A stretch of 11,768 nucleotides of DNA, taken from the NCBI GenBank assembly GCA_021163705.1, contig JAGGTO010000092.1, positions 1 to 11,768 on the forward strand, given 5' to 3'. Below the pieces are notes generated by a model. It ran no database searches and was not told the origin of the DNA. It was given only the letters and a program-made list of their open reading frames with translations. The stretch comes from Thermoplasmata archaeon. GTDB lineage: Archaea > Thermoplasmatota > Thermoplasmata > Thermoplasmatales > Aciduliprofundaceae. The translations under genes and the position numbers were made by a program. Numbering within the stretch: the first letter of the stretch is position 1; every line of letters begins with the position of its first letter. Positions 6,265-11,768 of the stretch are shown one piece after another.

Positions 6265-7892
6265 CTTCTCACCCTCGGATCCAGCGCAAATAAGGTTGTA
6301 TCAGCCAATATTGAACCACCGATCATCACAAAGGCTAGATAAACAAGGGAGAGCTGAACTTCGAATGGATTGCCCTTCATTGTTCCCAAGAATAAGAGAT
6401 AGCCCATGCCCTTTATTCTGAATATGACCTCCACAAAGACCTGCGCAGTCAGTATCCATCCAAAATTTAGAACAGAATCTGTTATTATGGGGATGAGCGA
6501 TGTTCTTCTAACATACTTTCTTATCTTCCTCTTCTCCATTCCAACCGCTTTGAATGTGAAAACATAGGGAGCCCTGTATTCCTTTATAGCAACATTTTTT
6601 GTAAGAAGATAGGGCTTCGCTATGGTGAGCAGGGAAAGAAGGAATGCTGGAAATAATAGTCTCAGATATTCCAATCCATTTTTGAAAGGAGTGACCAGGA
6701 AAAGATAGAAGGATGTATTGAGGGCAGAGAGCTTGAGAAATAGAAGAGCCGCTATAAATGTGGGAATGGAATAAAGAATTAGAAATATGAGGGCTGTCAC
6801 ATCAATTTTCCTCTTCTTTCCCGAGAATGTACCCAGGTAAGTGGATGCAAAATAAGATAAAAAGGTGGAAAGGGCAAATATATAGGTGGATTTTATCATT
6901 CCAATTTTTAGTTCCTCCATGGTGAACTTCCTATCCCAGTTGAGAGATGTGAGAAGCTTCCCAGTGAATACGCTTTCCCACCACCTGTAAAACTGAATGT
7001 ACCAGGGCTTATCTAAGTTGTAGAGCTTTACGAGAAACAGGCGAGAGGATATTGGAGCCAAACCTGCCACCCTGGCCTCCAGTGAAGGTCCCAAAACCCA
7101 CAGAAAATAGAAAATGAGACTTAGCGTTATAACAAGAGCCATTATATTTCTCACCAGACTTGCAAATACAATATGAGTGATCCTTTTCTTTACCTTTCTT
7201 CGCTTATAGGATACATAGATAAAAATTCCAAATATAAGTGCTATGAAAGAATCCACACCAATGCTCATCCAGTAATATTTGTTCTCCTTTAGCTTGACGA
7301 AGAAGCCATGATGAAAAAGACCCCTTATCTCTCCATTTTTCACCTCCACATTTTTTAGAGAGGAGGATATGTATGACCATCCATCAGGAATTTTTAATGA
7401 CAGTTCTCCACTCCAATTCTTTGCTAAAACTATTCTGTGTTCATAGCTACCATTGAAATAAAATTCCACAGTAAATGTTATAAAATAGGGGATTGTGGAG
7501 TTCACTGGATATGGAGGGGATTTCAAGAGTGAGTCTTTTGTGGTATTTAATAGAATCCAGGTGGATCGGGAATCCACCGTTAAATTCTTAAAATAAATGT
7601 AGTTCATATAGCTCTCAGATTGCCCGAAAATTTCAGGTAACATCTCGGGAAGCTTCTTCATTAAGAGCAATTTTGTTTCGTTCCAATCAAGATATCCACT
7701 TCTATCCGAGTCGTAATTTTTGGTTGCTGTAAAATTCATAAAAATTTTCATATCCAAATGATATCTATCATTTTTCAGAGTTGCCCTTATGTTTATATTT
7801 TCGGCATTTATTGAAGGTGCAGCCAGAAGAATAAAGATGAGGATAAGTGCTATTAACTTGATTTTTTGCATCATGGGAGTAATGGTAATCAT
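6261..7892 (-). CDS. DppB/OppB-type ABC permease with added EF-hand ectodomain
   Basis: A 543-residue permease, far longer than the usual 300-340. A signal peptide (hydrophobic about 12-28, ending PSINA) is followed by an outside domain (31-208) with a perfect EF-hand loop at 61-72 (DSDRSGYLDWNE: acidic or polar at 1, 3, 5, 9, 12 and Gly at 6) and seven N-x-S/T sequons (N53, N71, N103, N116, N131, N147, N159). A TM at about 211-229 leads through a basic segment to a standard DppB core. The EAA loop is at about 439-470 (YRAPYVFTFKAVGMEKRKIR) and the protein ends with the family's LDPRVRR. The frame opens at M1 (7892), but M7 or M8 (7874/7871) are better starts: TATA ATTATAAAAT at 7891-7900 lies 22-25 bases before them and the signal peptide is then normal. 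It overlaps the DppC-like gene by four bases. Confidence 0.88.
   Translation of the reverse strand: MITITPMMQKIKLIALILIFILLAAPSINAENINIRATLKNDRYHLDMKIFMNFTATKNYDSDRSGYLDWNETKLLLMKKLPEMLPEIFGQSESYMNYIYFKNLTVDSRSTWILLNTTKDSLLKSPPYPVNSTIPYFITFTVEFYFNGSYEHRIVLAKNWSGELSLKIPDGWSYISSSLKNVEVKNGEIRGLFHHGFFVKLKENKYYWMSIGVDSFIALIFGIFIYVSYKRRKVKKRITHIVFASLVRNIMALVITLSLIFYFLWVLGPSLEARVAGLAPISSRLFLVKLYNLDKPWYIQFYRWWESVFTGKLLTSLNWDRKFTMEELKIGMIKSTYIFALSTFLSYFASTYLGTFSGKKRKIDVTALIFLILYSIPTFIAALLFLKLSALNTSFYLFLVTPFKNGLEYLRLLFPAFLLSLLTIAKPYLLTKNVAIKEYRAPYVFTFKAVGMEKRKIRKYVRRTSLIPIITDSVLNFGWILTAQVFVEVIFRIKGMGYLLFLGTMKGNPFEVQLSLVYLAFVMIGGSILADTTLFALDPRVRR
6269..6274 (-). promoter_or_regulatory. Ribosome-binding site of the DppC-like gene
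   Basis: GGGTGA on the minus strand, four bases before the ATG at 6264, can pair with the TCACC part of the 16S rRNA 3' end. With the ATGA overlap it points to coupled translation of the two permease subunits. Confidence 0.55.
7677..7712 (-). other. EF-hand calcium-binding loop in the DppB-like ectodomain
   Basis: Residues 61-72 of the DppB-like protein read DSDRSGYLDWNE. This has Asp at 1 and 3, Ser at 5, Gly at 6, Leu at 8, Asp at 9 and Glu at 12, the full canonical EF-hand ligand set. Only one such loop is visible. It could also be compared with dockerin-type half-repeats, which share this loop. Confidence 0.75.
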
Positions 7893-7900
7893 TTTATAAT
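7891..7900 (-). promoter_or_regulatory. TATA box for the permease operon
   Basis: ATTATAAAAT on the minus strand is immediately next to the first in-frame ATG (7892) but 22-25 bases before the next two ATGs (7874 and 7871). This suggests transcription starts at or close to the latter, so that the true protein begins MMQKIKL or MQKIKL. Confidence 0.55.
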
Positions 7901-7915
7901 TTTTTCTGCAGGAAG

Positions 7916-7925
7916 ATTTTTATAC
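7916..7925 (+). promoter_or_regulatory. TATA box for the SSB gene
   Basis: TTTTTATACT on the plus strand. The expected transcript start, about 26 bases on, is near 7947, giving a short leader of about 35 bases that contains the 7945-7959 inverted repeat and a weak GGAAGTG ribosome-binding site (7970-7976) before the ATG at 7983. Confidence 0.6.
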
Positions 7926-7944
7926 TATGTGCATTTAATCTGCC

Positions 7945-7959
7945 TGTGGCAATGCCACA
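7945..7959 (+). repeat. Perfect 6-bp inverted repeat at the SSB transcript start
   Basis: TGTGGC-AAT-GCCACA is a perfect inverted repeat with a three-base spacer, in the 90-base gap between the divergent permease operon and the SSB gene. It lies where transcription of the SSB gene should begin, so it could be an operator dyad or a 5' hairpin. Confidence 0.6.
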
Positions 7960-7982
7960 AAACCAAAAAGGAAGTGTAGGAA

Positions 7983-8393
7983 ATGGAAGGAATAACCAAA
8001 ATAAAGGACCTAAATCCCAATGCCAAAAGAGTTAATGTTTTGGCAAAGGTGGTGCATAAGGGAGAGCCAAAAGAGATAAACACCAGATATGGAGAGACAA
8101 AGCATGTTACAGAGGCGATTGTTGGAGATGACACAGGAATAATTACCATGTCTCTCTGGGAAGACCAGGCAGATCTCGTGGAGGAAGGCGAAACGATATA
8201 TGTGGACAACGGGTACATCTCCCTGGTGAGAGGACATATGCGTCTAAATGTAGGCAAATATGGGAGTATAAAGAAGAGCGAGGAAGAGATAGAGGAGATT
8301 AATGAGGACCTGGATATGAGTGCTGAAGAGCATGAGAGGCCCTACAACAGAAGAAGAAATAGTTTTGGAAGGAGAAGTTTTGGGAGAAGGTAA
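7983..8393 (+). CDS. Single-OB-fold ssDNA-binding protein (Sulfolobus SSB-like)
   Basis: A 136-residue protein with one OB fold (about 5-97) and a flexible tail. The OB part (KIKDLNPNAKRVNVLAKV, then EAIVGDDTGIITMSLWEDQA and YISLVRGHMRLNVGKYG) resembles the short SSB of Sulfolobus and the eukaryotic SOSS-B proteins rather than multi-OB RPA. W59 is at the position of a stacking tryptophan in that family. The tail is acidic at 99-118, then strongly basic with a tandem SFGRR (127-136), similar in style to the Arg/Gly-rich end of Sulfolobus SSB. Its role would be binding ssDNA, and perhaps RNA, during replication and repair. It has its own TATA box and short leader, diverging from the permease operon; a poly-T stretch follows. 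Confidence 0.85.
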   Translation: MEGITKIKDLNPNAKRVNVLAKVVHKGEPKEINTRYGETKHVTEAIVGDDTGIITMSLWEDQADLVEEGETIYVDNGYISLVRGHMRLNVGKYGSIKKSEEEIEEINEDLDMSAEEHERPYNRRRNSFGRRSFGRR

Positions 8394-8410
8394 TTATTAA
8401 CCTTTCCCCA

Positions 8411-8433
8411 AAATTTTTTAATTTTTATTTTTA
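8411..8433 (+). terminator. Poly-T terminator after the SSB gene, overlapping the next promoter
   Basis: Three closely spaced T runs (AATTTTTTAATTTTTATTTTTA) begin 18 bases after the SSB stop, a typical archaeal U-rich terminator without a stem. The same AT block is about 18-33 bases before the ATG at 8444, so it may also contain the TATA element of that gene. Confidence 0.55.
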
Positions 8434-8443
8434 TGCCGATTAT

Positions 8444-8926
8444 ATGAAAAGAGCTGTTGGTATTATTGGAGGCTCTTCCTGCAGCGAGGAAATATGCAAG
8501 CTTGCCTACAGGGTTGGTTATCTTCTTGCCAAGCAGGATATTGTTGTGGTTACAGGTGGATTGGGTGGTGTGATGCTCCATGCCTCAAAGGGCGCCAAGG
8601 ATGCAGGAGGAATAACTCTCGGGATTCTTCCATATGGGAAGGAGGAGGCAAATCCATATGTGGATATAGCTATTCCCACATTCTTTGGACTTGCTCGCAA
8701 TCATTTGGTGATTAGAGCCAGTGATGTTCTTATCGCCATAGACGGCTATATCGGAACACTATCGGAAATATCGTTTGCTCTTAACGAGAATAAGACTGTG
8801 ATCTCGCTTTTCAGCTGGAAATTGGAGAAGGAGAAGATAACAAAGGGGAGATATCTGGAGGCGAACACCCCTGAAGAGGCTGTTGAGATGGCCATAGACG
8901 CTTTATCCCATCTAAAAGTTTTTTAA
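8444..8926 (+). CDS. TIGR00725-family SLOG/LOG-like Rossmann protein
   Basis: A 160-residue single-domain SLOG-superfamily protein. It has the N-terminal VGIIGGSSC (5-13), VVTGGLGGVMLHASKGAKDAG (35-55), the GILP turn (60-63), ARNHLVIRASDVLIAIDG (84-101) and GTLSEISFAL (104-113). It is related to LOG phosphoribohydrolases, DprA and predicted nucleotide-binding proteins; the TIGR00725 group has no settled function. The loop GGxxGT(x)SE typical of relatives reads DGYIGTLSE here, with D100 in place of the first glycine. No Shine-Dalgarno precedes the ATG, in line with a leaderless message. It lies 21 bases before pheT on the same strand, so the two may be transcribed together, though pheT seems to have its own TATA-like block. 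Confidence 0.85.
   Translation: MKRAVGIIGGSSCSEEICKLAYRVGYLLAKQDIVVVTGGLGGVMLHASKGAKDAGGITLGILPYGKEEANPYVDIAIPTFFGLARNHLVIRASDVLIAIDGYIGTLSEISFALNENKTVISLFSWKLEKEKITKGRYLEANTPEEAVEMAIDALSHLKVF
8916..8926 (+). promoter_or_regulatory. TATA-like element for pheT inside the SLOG gene end
   Basis: AAGTTTTTTAA covers the last codons and the stop of the SLOG gene and is about 26 bases before the pheT ATG. The bases just before that ATG (CTCTTTACCATCT) hold no Shine-Dalgarno, so pheT is probably read from a leaderless message. Confidence 0.4.
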
Positions 8927-8947
8927 TGCTTTTTCTCTTTACCATCT

Positions 8948-10546
8948 ATGCCTGTCATAAGACTGCAGAGAGATGAGCTTCGCAAGCTTGGTATGGACGA
9001 GAATGAATTGCTGGAGAATGTTGCAATGTTAGGTGCTGATCCCAAGGGCATCGTTGATGATGAAATCTTAATTGAATTCTTTCCCGATAGGCCTGATTTA
9101 TATACCGTGGAAGGTGTTGTTAGAGCTATGAAAGGATTCCTGGGAAAGGAGATAGGAGCACCAAAATATGAGGTTTATGAAGGTGCAATAAAAATAGATG
9201 TGGATGAAAATTTGAAGAATATCAGGCCATATATAGTGGCTGCGGTTATTAGGGGCCTAGACATAGATGACAGTATGATAAAGAGTATGATGGATTTTCA
9301 GGAAAAGCTCCATATAACTGTGGGAAGAAAAAGAAGAAAACTTGCGATTGGACTCCATGATGTTGATAAGGTAAAGCCTCCCTTCAAATATGTGGCCATG
9401 GATAAGGATTTTAAATTCGAACCCCTTGGATTTCAGGAGAAGATGTCCTTAGAGGATATCCTTAGAAGGCATCCAAAGGGGATGGAGTATGCACATATCC
9501 TGGAAAATTATGAAAAGTATCCTCTCATTCTCGATTCCGCAGGGAATGTACTCTCCTTTCCCCCAATAATAAATGGCAATCTCACCCAGATCACCACATC
9601 AACAAAAAATATCCTGGTGGAAATGACTGGTCTTGATCTCTTCACCCTCAAATTCACACTCAATATAGTTGTATCTGCCTTTGCTGATAGAGGGGGGAAA
9701 ATAGAGGATGTGAAAATATTCTATCCGGATTTCACTCTTCGTACCCCCGAGATGGAATATCAGAGGATGAGCGTGAATAAGAACTACATATTCTCCCTAA
9801 TTGGGGAAGAGCTCAGCGATGATGATATTAAAAATGCTCTTTTGAAGATGAGATATGATGTCAGTATAGATGAGAAAAAAGTGAATGTTATTATTCCCCC
9901 CTACAGAATGGACATTCTTCACCCTGTGGATATAGTGGAGGATATAGCCAAAGGATATGGCTACCACAGATTTGAACCTCAGCTACCTAGAGGAGGGATA
10001 ATATTGCATAAATTCGAGGAGAAGGAGAACAGAATTAGAGAGCTCATGATCGGACTGGGATTTCTTGAAGTGACAACTCTTACCATCACTTCCTTTCAAC
10101 AACAATATAAGTGGATGAGAATAGATGAGGAGAGATATGTGGAGATTGAAAACCCCATAAGCGAGGAGGGAAACACACTTAGAGCTTGGATAATACCATC
10201 CCTAATGGAAATACTGAAAAAGAATAAGCATAGAGAGCTTCCACAGAAAATTTTTGAGGTGGGATATGTTCGAAAAAATGCCATGGAAAAACATCTGGCC
10301 TGGGTCTATATCGATTCTTCGGCAAGTTTCACCCTGGCAAAATCTCTGGCTGAGGCGATACTGAGGGATATGGGCATCAACAACTTCAAAATCCAAGAAA
10401 AAGAGCATCACAGCTTTATAGACGGAAGATGTGCATCCATAATGATAGGTGAAGAAGAGATCGGATTCTTTGGAGAATTGCATCCAGAAGTTATAGAGAA
10501 TTTCCAGCTTGGGTACCCTATAATTGCTATGGAAATAAAAATATAA
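8948..10546 (+). CDS. pheT: Phenylalanyl-tRNA synthetase beta chain, archaeal type
   Basis: A 532-residue beta subunit of the (alpha-beta)2 PheRS that charges tRNA-Phe in the cytoplasm. In order: an N-terminal B1 region (1-80) with FFPDRPDLYTVEGVVRAMKG (44-63); a B3/B4 domain (about 85-250), which in the family carries editing of mischarged Tyr; a B5 domain (about 270-345) ending in the conserved PPYRMDILHPVDIVEDIAKG (317-336) and YGYHRF; and a catalytic-like core (about 355-532) with ENPISEEGNTLRAWIIPSL (401-419) and FFGELHPEV (507-515). It lacks the tRNA-anticodon B8 and extra N-terminal EMAP-like domains of bacterial chains, as archaeal forms do. The alpha gene (pheS) is not in the window. 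The start at 8948 matches archaeal homologues, with no ribosome-binding site. Confidence 0.96.
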   Translation: MPVIRLQRDELRKLGMDENELLENVAMLGADPKGIVDDEILIEFFPDRPDLYTVEGVVRAMKGFLGKEIGAPKYEVYEGAIKIDVDENLKNIRPYIVAAVIRGLDIDDSMIKSMMDFQEKLHITVGRKRRKLAIGLHDVDKVKPPFKYVAMDKDFKFEPLGFQEKMSLEDILRRHPKGMEYAHILENYEKYPLILDSAGNVLSFPPIINGNLTQITTSTKNILVEMTGLDLFTLKFTLNIVVSAFADRGGKIEDVKIFYPDFTLRTPEMEYQRMSVNKNYIFSLIGEELSDDDIKNALLKMRYDVSIDEKKVNVIIPPYRMDILHPVDIVEDIAKGYGYHRFEPQLPRGGIILHKFEEKENRIRELMIGLGFLEVTTLTITSFQQQYKWMRIDEERYVEIENPISEEGNTLRAWIIPSLMEILKKNKHRELPQKIFEVGYVRKNAMEKHLAWVYIDSSASFTLAKSLAEAILRDMGINNFKIQEKEHHSFIDGRCASIMIGEEEIGFFGELHPEVIENFQLGYPIIAMEIKI

Positions 10547-10574
10547 AAAGGTTAAAAGAGGATTATTCCTCTTT
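10534..10574 (-). terminator. Hairpin plus U-tract terminator enclosing the stop codon
   Basis: A perfect 8-bp stem (AAAGAGGA at 10555-10562 with TCCTCTTT at 10567-10574) closes a four-base loop. Read on the minus strand, the TAA stop of the surface-protein gene falls in the loop and upper stem, and the stem is followed by TTTT-rich DNA (TAACCTTTTTATATTTTTA). This is the layout of an intrinsic terminator for the minus-strand gene. On the plus strand no T run follows, so it is less convincing for pheT. Confidence 0.6.
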
Positions 10575-11768
10575 CTCCTCCTCGGATGTTTCCTCCGAGG
10601 TCTCTTCCTCTATTTCTTCAGTTTCCTCTTCCTCTGTAGGCTCTTCCACTGTCTCCTCTTCCACTGTCTTAGGTGCACCCTGCTTCTTGCCCACAATGTA
10701 CATCACTGGAGTCAGGATGAGGAATATTATGAACAGCACCAGGAACACATATTCCATTGTGGTAGCAGAGCTCTTCTCATCCTTTACCTTCTTGTAATCT
10801 GACTGTAGGCTATCGTAGTCACTCTTAAGCTGGTTGTAATCGGAGTTGAGAGTATCATAATTGCTCTGTAGCTCATTGAGCTGATCTGTTAGCTGTGAGA
10901 TCTTGTTAGATACTTCTCCAGTATTAGCATACTCTCCCTGGACTGCCAAAGGTACCACATATGTAGGACCGTTTTCAACACTCACCACCACAGGGTACTG
11001 CTGAGCTACCAAATTAGCTGGTGCATTGTAAGTAAATGTAACCTCTCCATTGGAATCCGTGGTTTTGATATTCTCCTCAAATGTGCCTCCTAGTGCATCT
11101 ACACGGACTTCTTTGCCTACTACTGGTTTACCCATCAAGCCGCCAATGAACTTGAATGTTAGTGTACCAGTACCTTCATTGGATATTGGATTTGGAGTAA
11201 TTGTGGCACTGTCCATCACTATCAAATTCTTCATTTCCATCGCACCTTGGAGATAAGGCACTCCAAATTCGTAGTTAAGACCCATTGCATGATCCGCAGA
11301 GCTTAGAAGCACCGAGAGTGTCACAATTCCATCAGCTATCTGTGGAGGCACCATCATGGAGAAGGTTGCTTTTCCATCACTACCTGTGGTGACCGTCGTG
11401 GAATCAGAATACTCACCAATGCTCCATTCAACACTTACATCCACATTGGCCAGAGGACCATTCTTGTCCACTACTGTTAGTGTTACATCTGCACTAAGAT
11501 CGCTCTCGCTGAGGTAGGGCTTATCCACATTGAAGCTGCTTATAGCCATTATGGGTGCCCTTGTGAGCACAAAGCCCTCCTTAACACCGAAGAGATACGG
11601 ATACGGGAATCCAGCACCGAGCCATATGTCTCCACCTATACCTGGATCCACCCATGCATCAACATACACTGGCTGGTCTGCCATAAGCGGATTGGTTGTT
11701 GCAATTACAGTGGCCTCTCCATTGCTATCAGTTGTGAATGCATAGTAATCTCCGGCCCACCAGAAGTA
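10563..11768 (-). CDS. Ig-like, coiled-coil, membrane-anchored surface protein (5' end outside window)
   Basis: The frame is open to the window edge, so the true start lies beyond; 401 residues are visible (numbered from the edge). Bacterial-Ig (Big_1-like) modules show as three copies of a T-x-S-[ND]-G-x-x-T-[FV] strand at about 13-21, 128-136 and 237-245. Then follow a coiled coil (about 285-333) with four near-identical heptads (LQSNYDT, LNSDYNQ, LKSDYDS, LQSDYKK), a transmembrane helix (about 339-359, VFLVLFIIFLILTPVMYIVG), a short basic stop KK and a long Glu/Thr/Ser cytoplasmic tail (about 369-401). This order, ectodomain then stalk then anchor, resembles the S-layer anchor protein SlaB of Sulfolobales in plan, not in proven homology. 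It is likely a surface-layer, adhesion or cell-envelope protein. An ATG at 11684 is internal, not the start. Confidence 0.85.
   Translation of the reverse strand, partial: YFWWAGDYYAFTTDSNGEATVIATTNPLMADQPVYVDAWVDPGIGGDIWLGAGFPYPYLFGVKEGFVLTRAPIMAISSFNVDKPYLSESDLSADVTLTVVDKNGPLANVDVSVEWSIGEYSDSTTVTTGSDGKATFSMMVPPQIADGIVTLSVLLSSADHAMGLNYEFGVPYLQGAMEMKNLIVMDSATITPNPISNEGTGTLTFKFIGGLMGKPVVGKEVRVDALGGTFEENIKTTDSNGEVTFTYNAPANLVAQQYPVVVSVENGPTYVVPLAVQGEYANTGEVSNKISQLTDQLNELQSNYDTLNSDYNQLKSDYDSLQSDYKKVKDEKSSATTMEYVFLVLFIIFLILTPVMYIVGKKQGAPKTVEEETVEEPTEEEETEEIEEETSEETSEEEKEE
10788..10871 (-). repeat. Four tandem heptads of the coiled-coil stalk
   Basis: Twenty-eight codons encode four consecutive L-x-S-[ND]-Y-x-x heptads with Leu and Tyr in regular register. 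The regularity suggests recent duplication of a 21-base unit or strong selection for a rigid parallel stalk. Confidence 0.75.

Noticed and set aside
7952..8035. Small plus-strand frame (27 codons) starting in the SSB leader, product Gln/Asn-rich
   Set aside because: It starts within the hairpin without a ribosome-binding site and runs out of frame into the SSB gene; a leader peptide is possible but nothing supports it.
7925..8257. Open frame of 110 codons on the minus strand
   Set aside because: It is antisense to the SSB gene and occupies the divergent promoter; no family resemblance.
10563..10670. Purine/pyrimidine-biased low-complexity DNA as a possible structural element
   Set aside because: It is explained by the Glu-rich codons (GAG/GAA) of the acidic tail of the surface protein.
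11682..11684. ATG at 11684 as the start of the surface protein
   Set aside because: The frame stays open to the window edge and the 28 upstream codons encode another Ig-like strand (TDSNGEATV), so the ATG is internal.

Overview
The window is almost certainly archaeal. Signs are an archaeal-type phenylalanyl-tRNA synthetase beta chain, an Nre-family repair protein, a short single-OB-fold SSB like that of Sulfolobus, KaiC-like RecA-fold ATPases, archaeal TATA boxes placed about 22-30 bases before start codons that lack Shine-Dalgarno sites (leaderless-type genes), and an S-layer-like anchored surface protein. AT-rich DNA and AGA/AGG arginine codons fit a euryarchaeal lineage such as the Thermoplasmata/Aciduliprofundum group. 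That placement is a guess from overall resemblance, not a search result.

Layout. (1) 1-1017 (+): DUF1611/DgcN-like P-loop protein, convergent with (2) nreA (1020-2234, -), with only two bases between the stops. (3) A divergent promoter region of about 46 bases separates nreA from a small zinc-binding protein (2281-2475, +). Its stop codon overlaps that of (4) a winged-helix plus zinc-ribbon protein (2472-2867, -). (5) Two KaiC-like ATPases (2903-4386, -) share an ATGA overlap. (6) Two DppB/DppC-type ABC permeases (4441-7892, -) also share an ATGA overlap. (7) A divergent intergenic region of about 90 bases with a small hairpin leads to (8) an SSB (7983-8393, +), a TIGR00725/SLOG protein (8444-8926, +) and pheT (8948-10546, +). 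(9) A large, probably exported Ig-like surface protein (10563 to beyond the window end, -) converges on pheT and ends in a stop codon held in the loop of a terminator-like hairpin.

The most unusual part is the ABC permease pair. The DppB-like subunit carries a signal peptide and an added ectodomain of about 180 residues with a textbook EF-hand loop. The DppC-like subunit has about 330 residues inserted in its first extracytoplasmic loop, reading as a multi-bladed quinoprotein-like beta-propeller. No binding protein or ATPase gene lies beside them in this window, so these ectodomains may do part of the substrate-receptor work; this is inference. The other genes are mainly housekeeping: DNA repair, ssDNA binding, tRNA charging and the cell envelope. 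No rRNA, tRNA, CRISPR array, insertion sequence or long intergenic stretch (over 300 bases) was seen.
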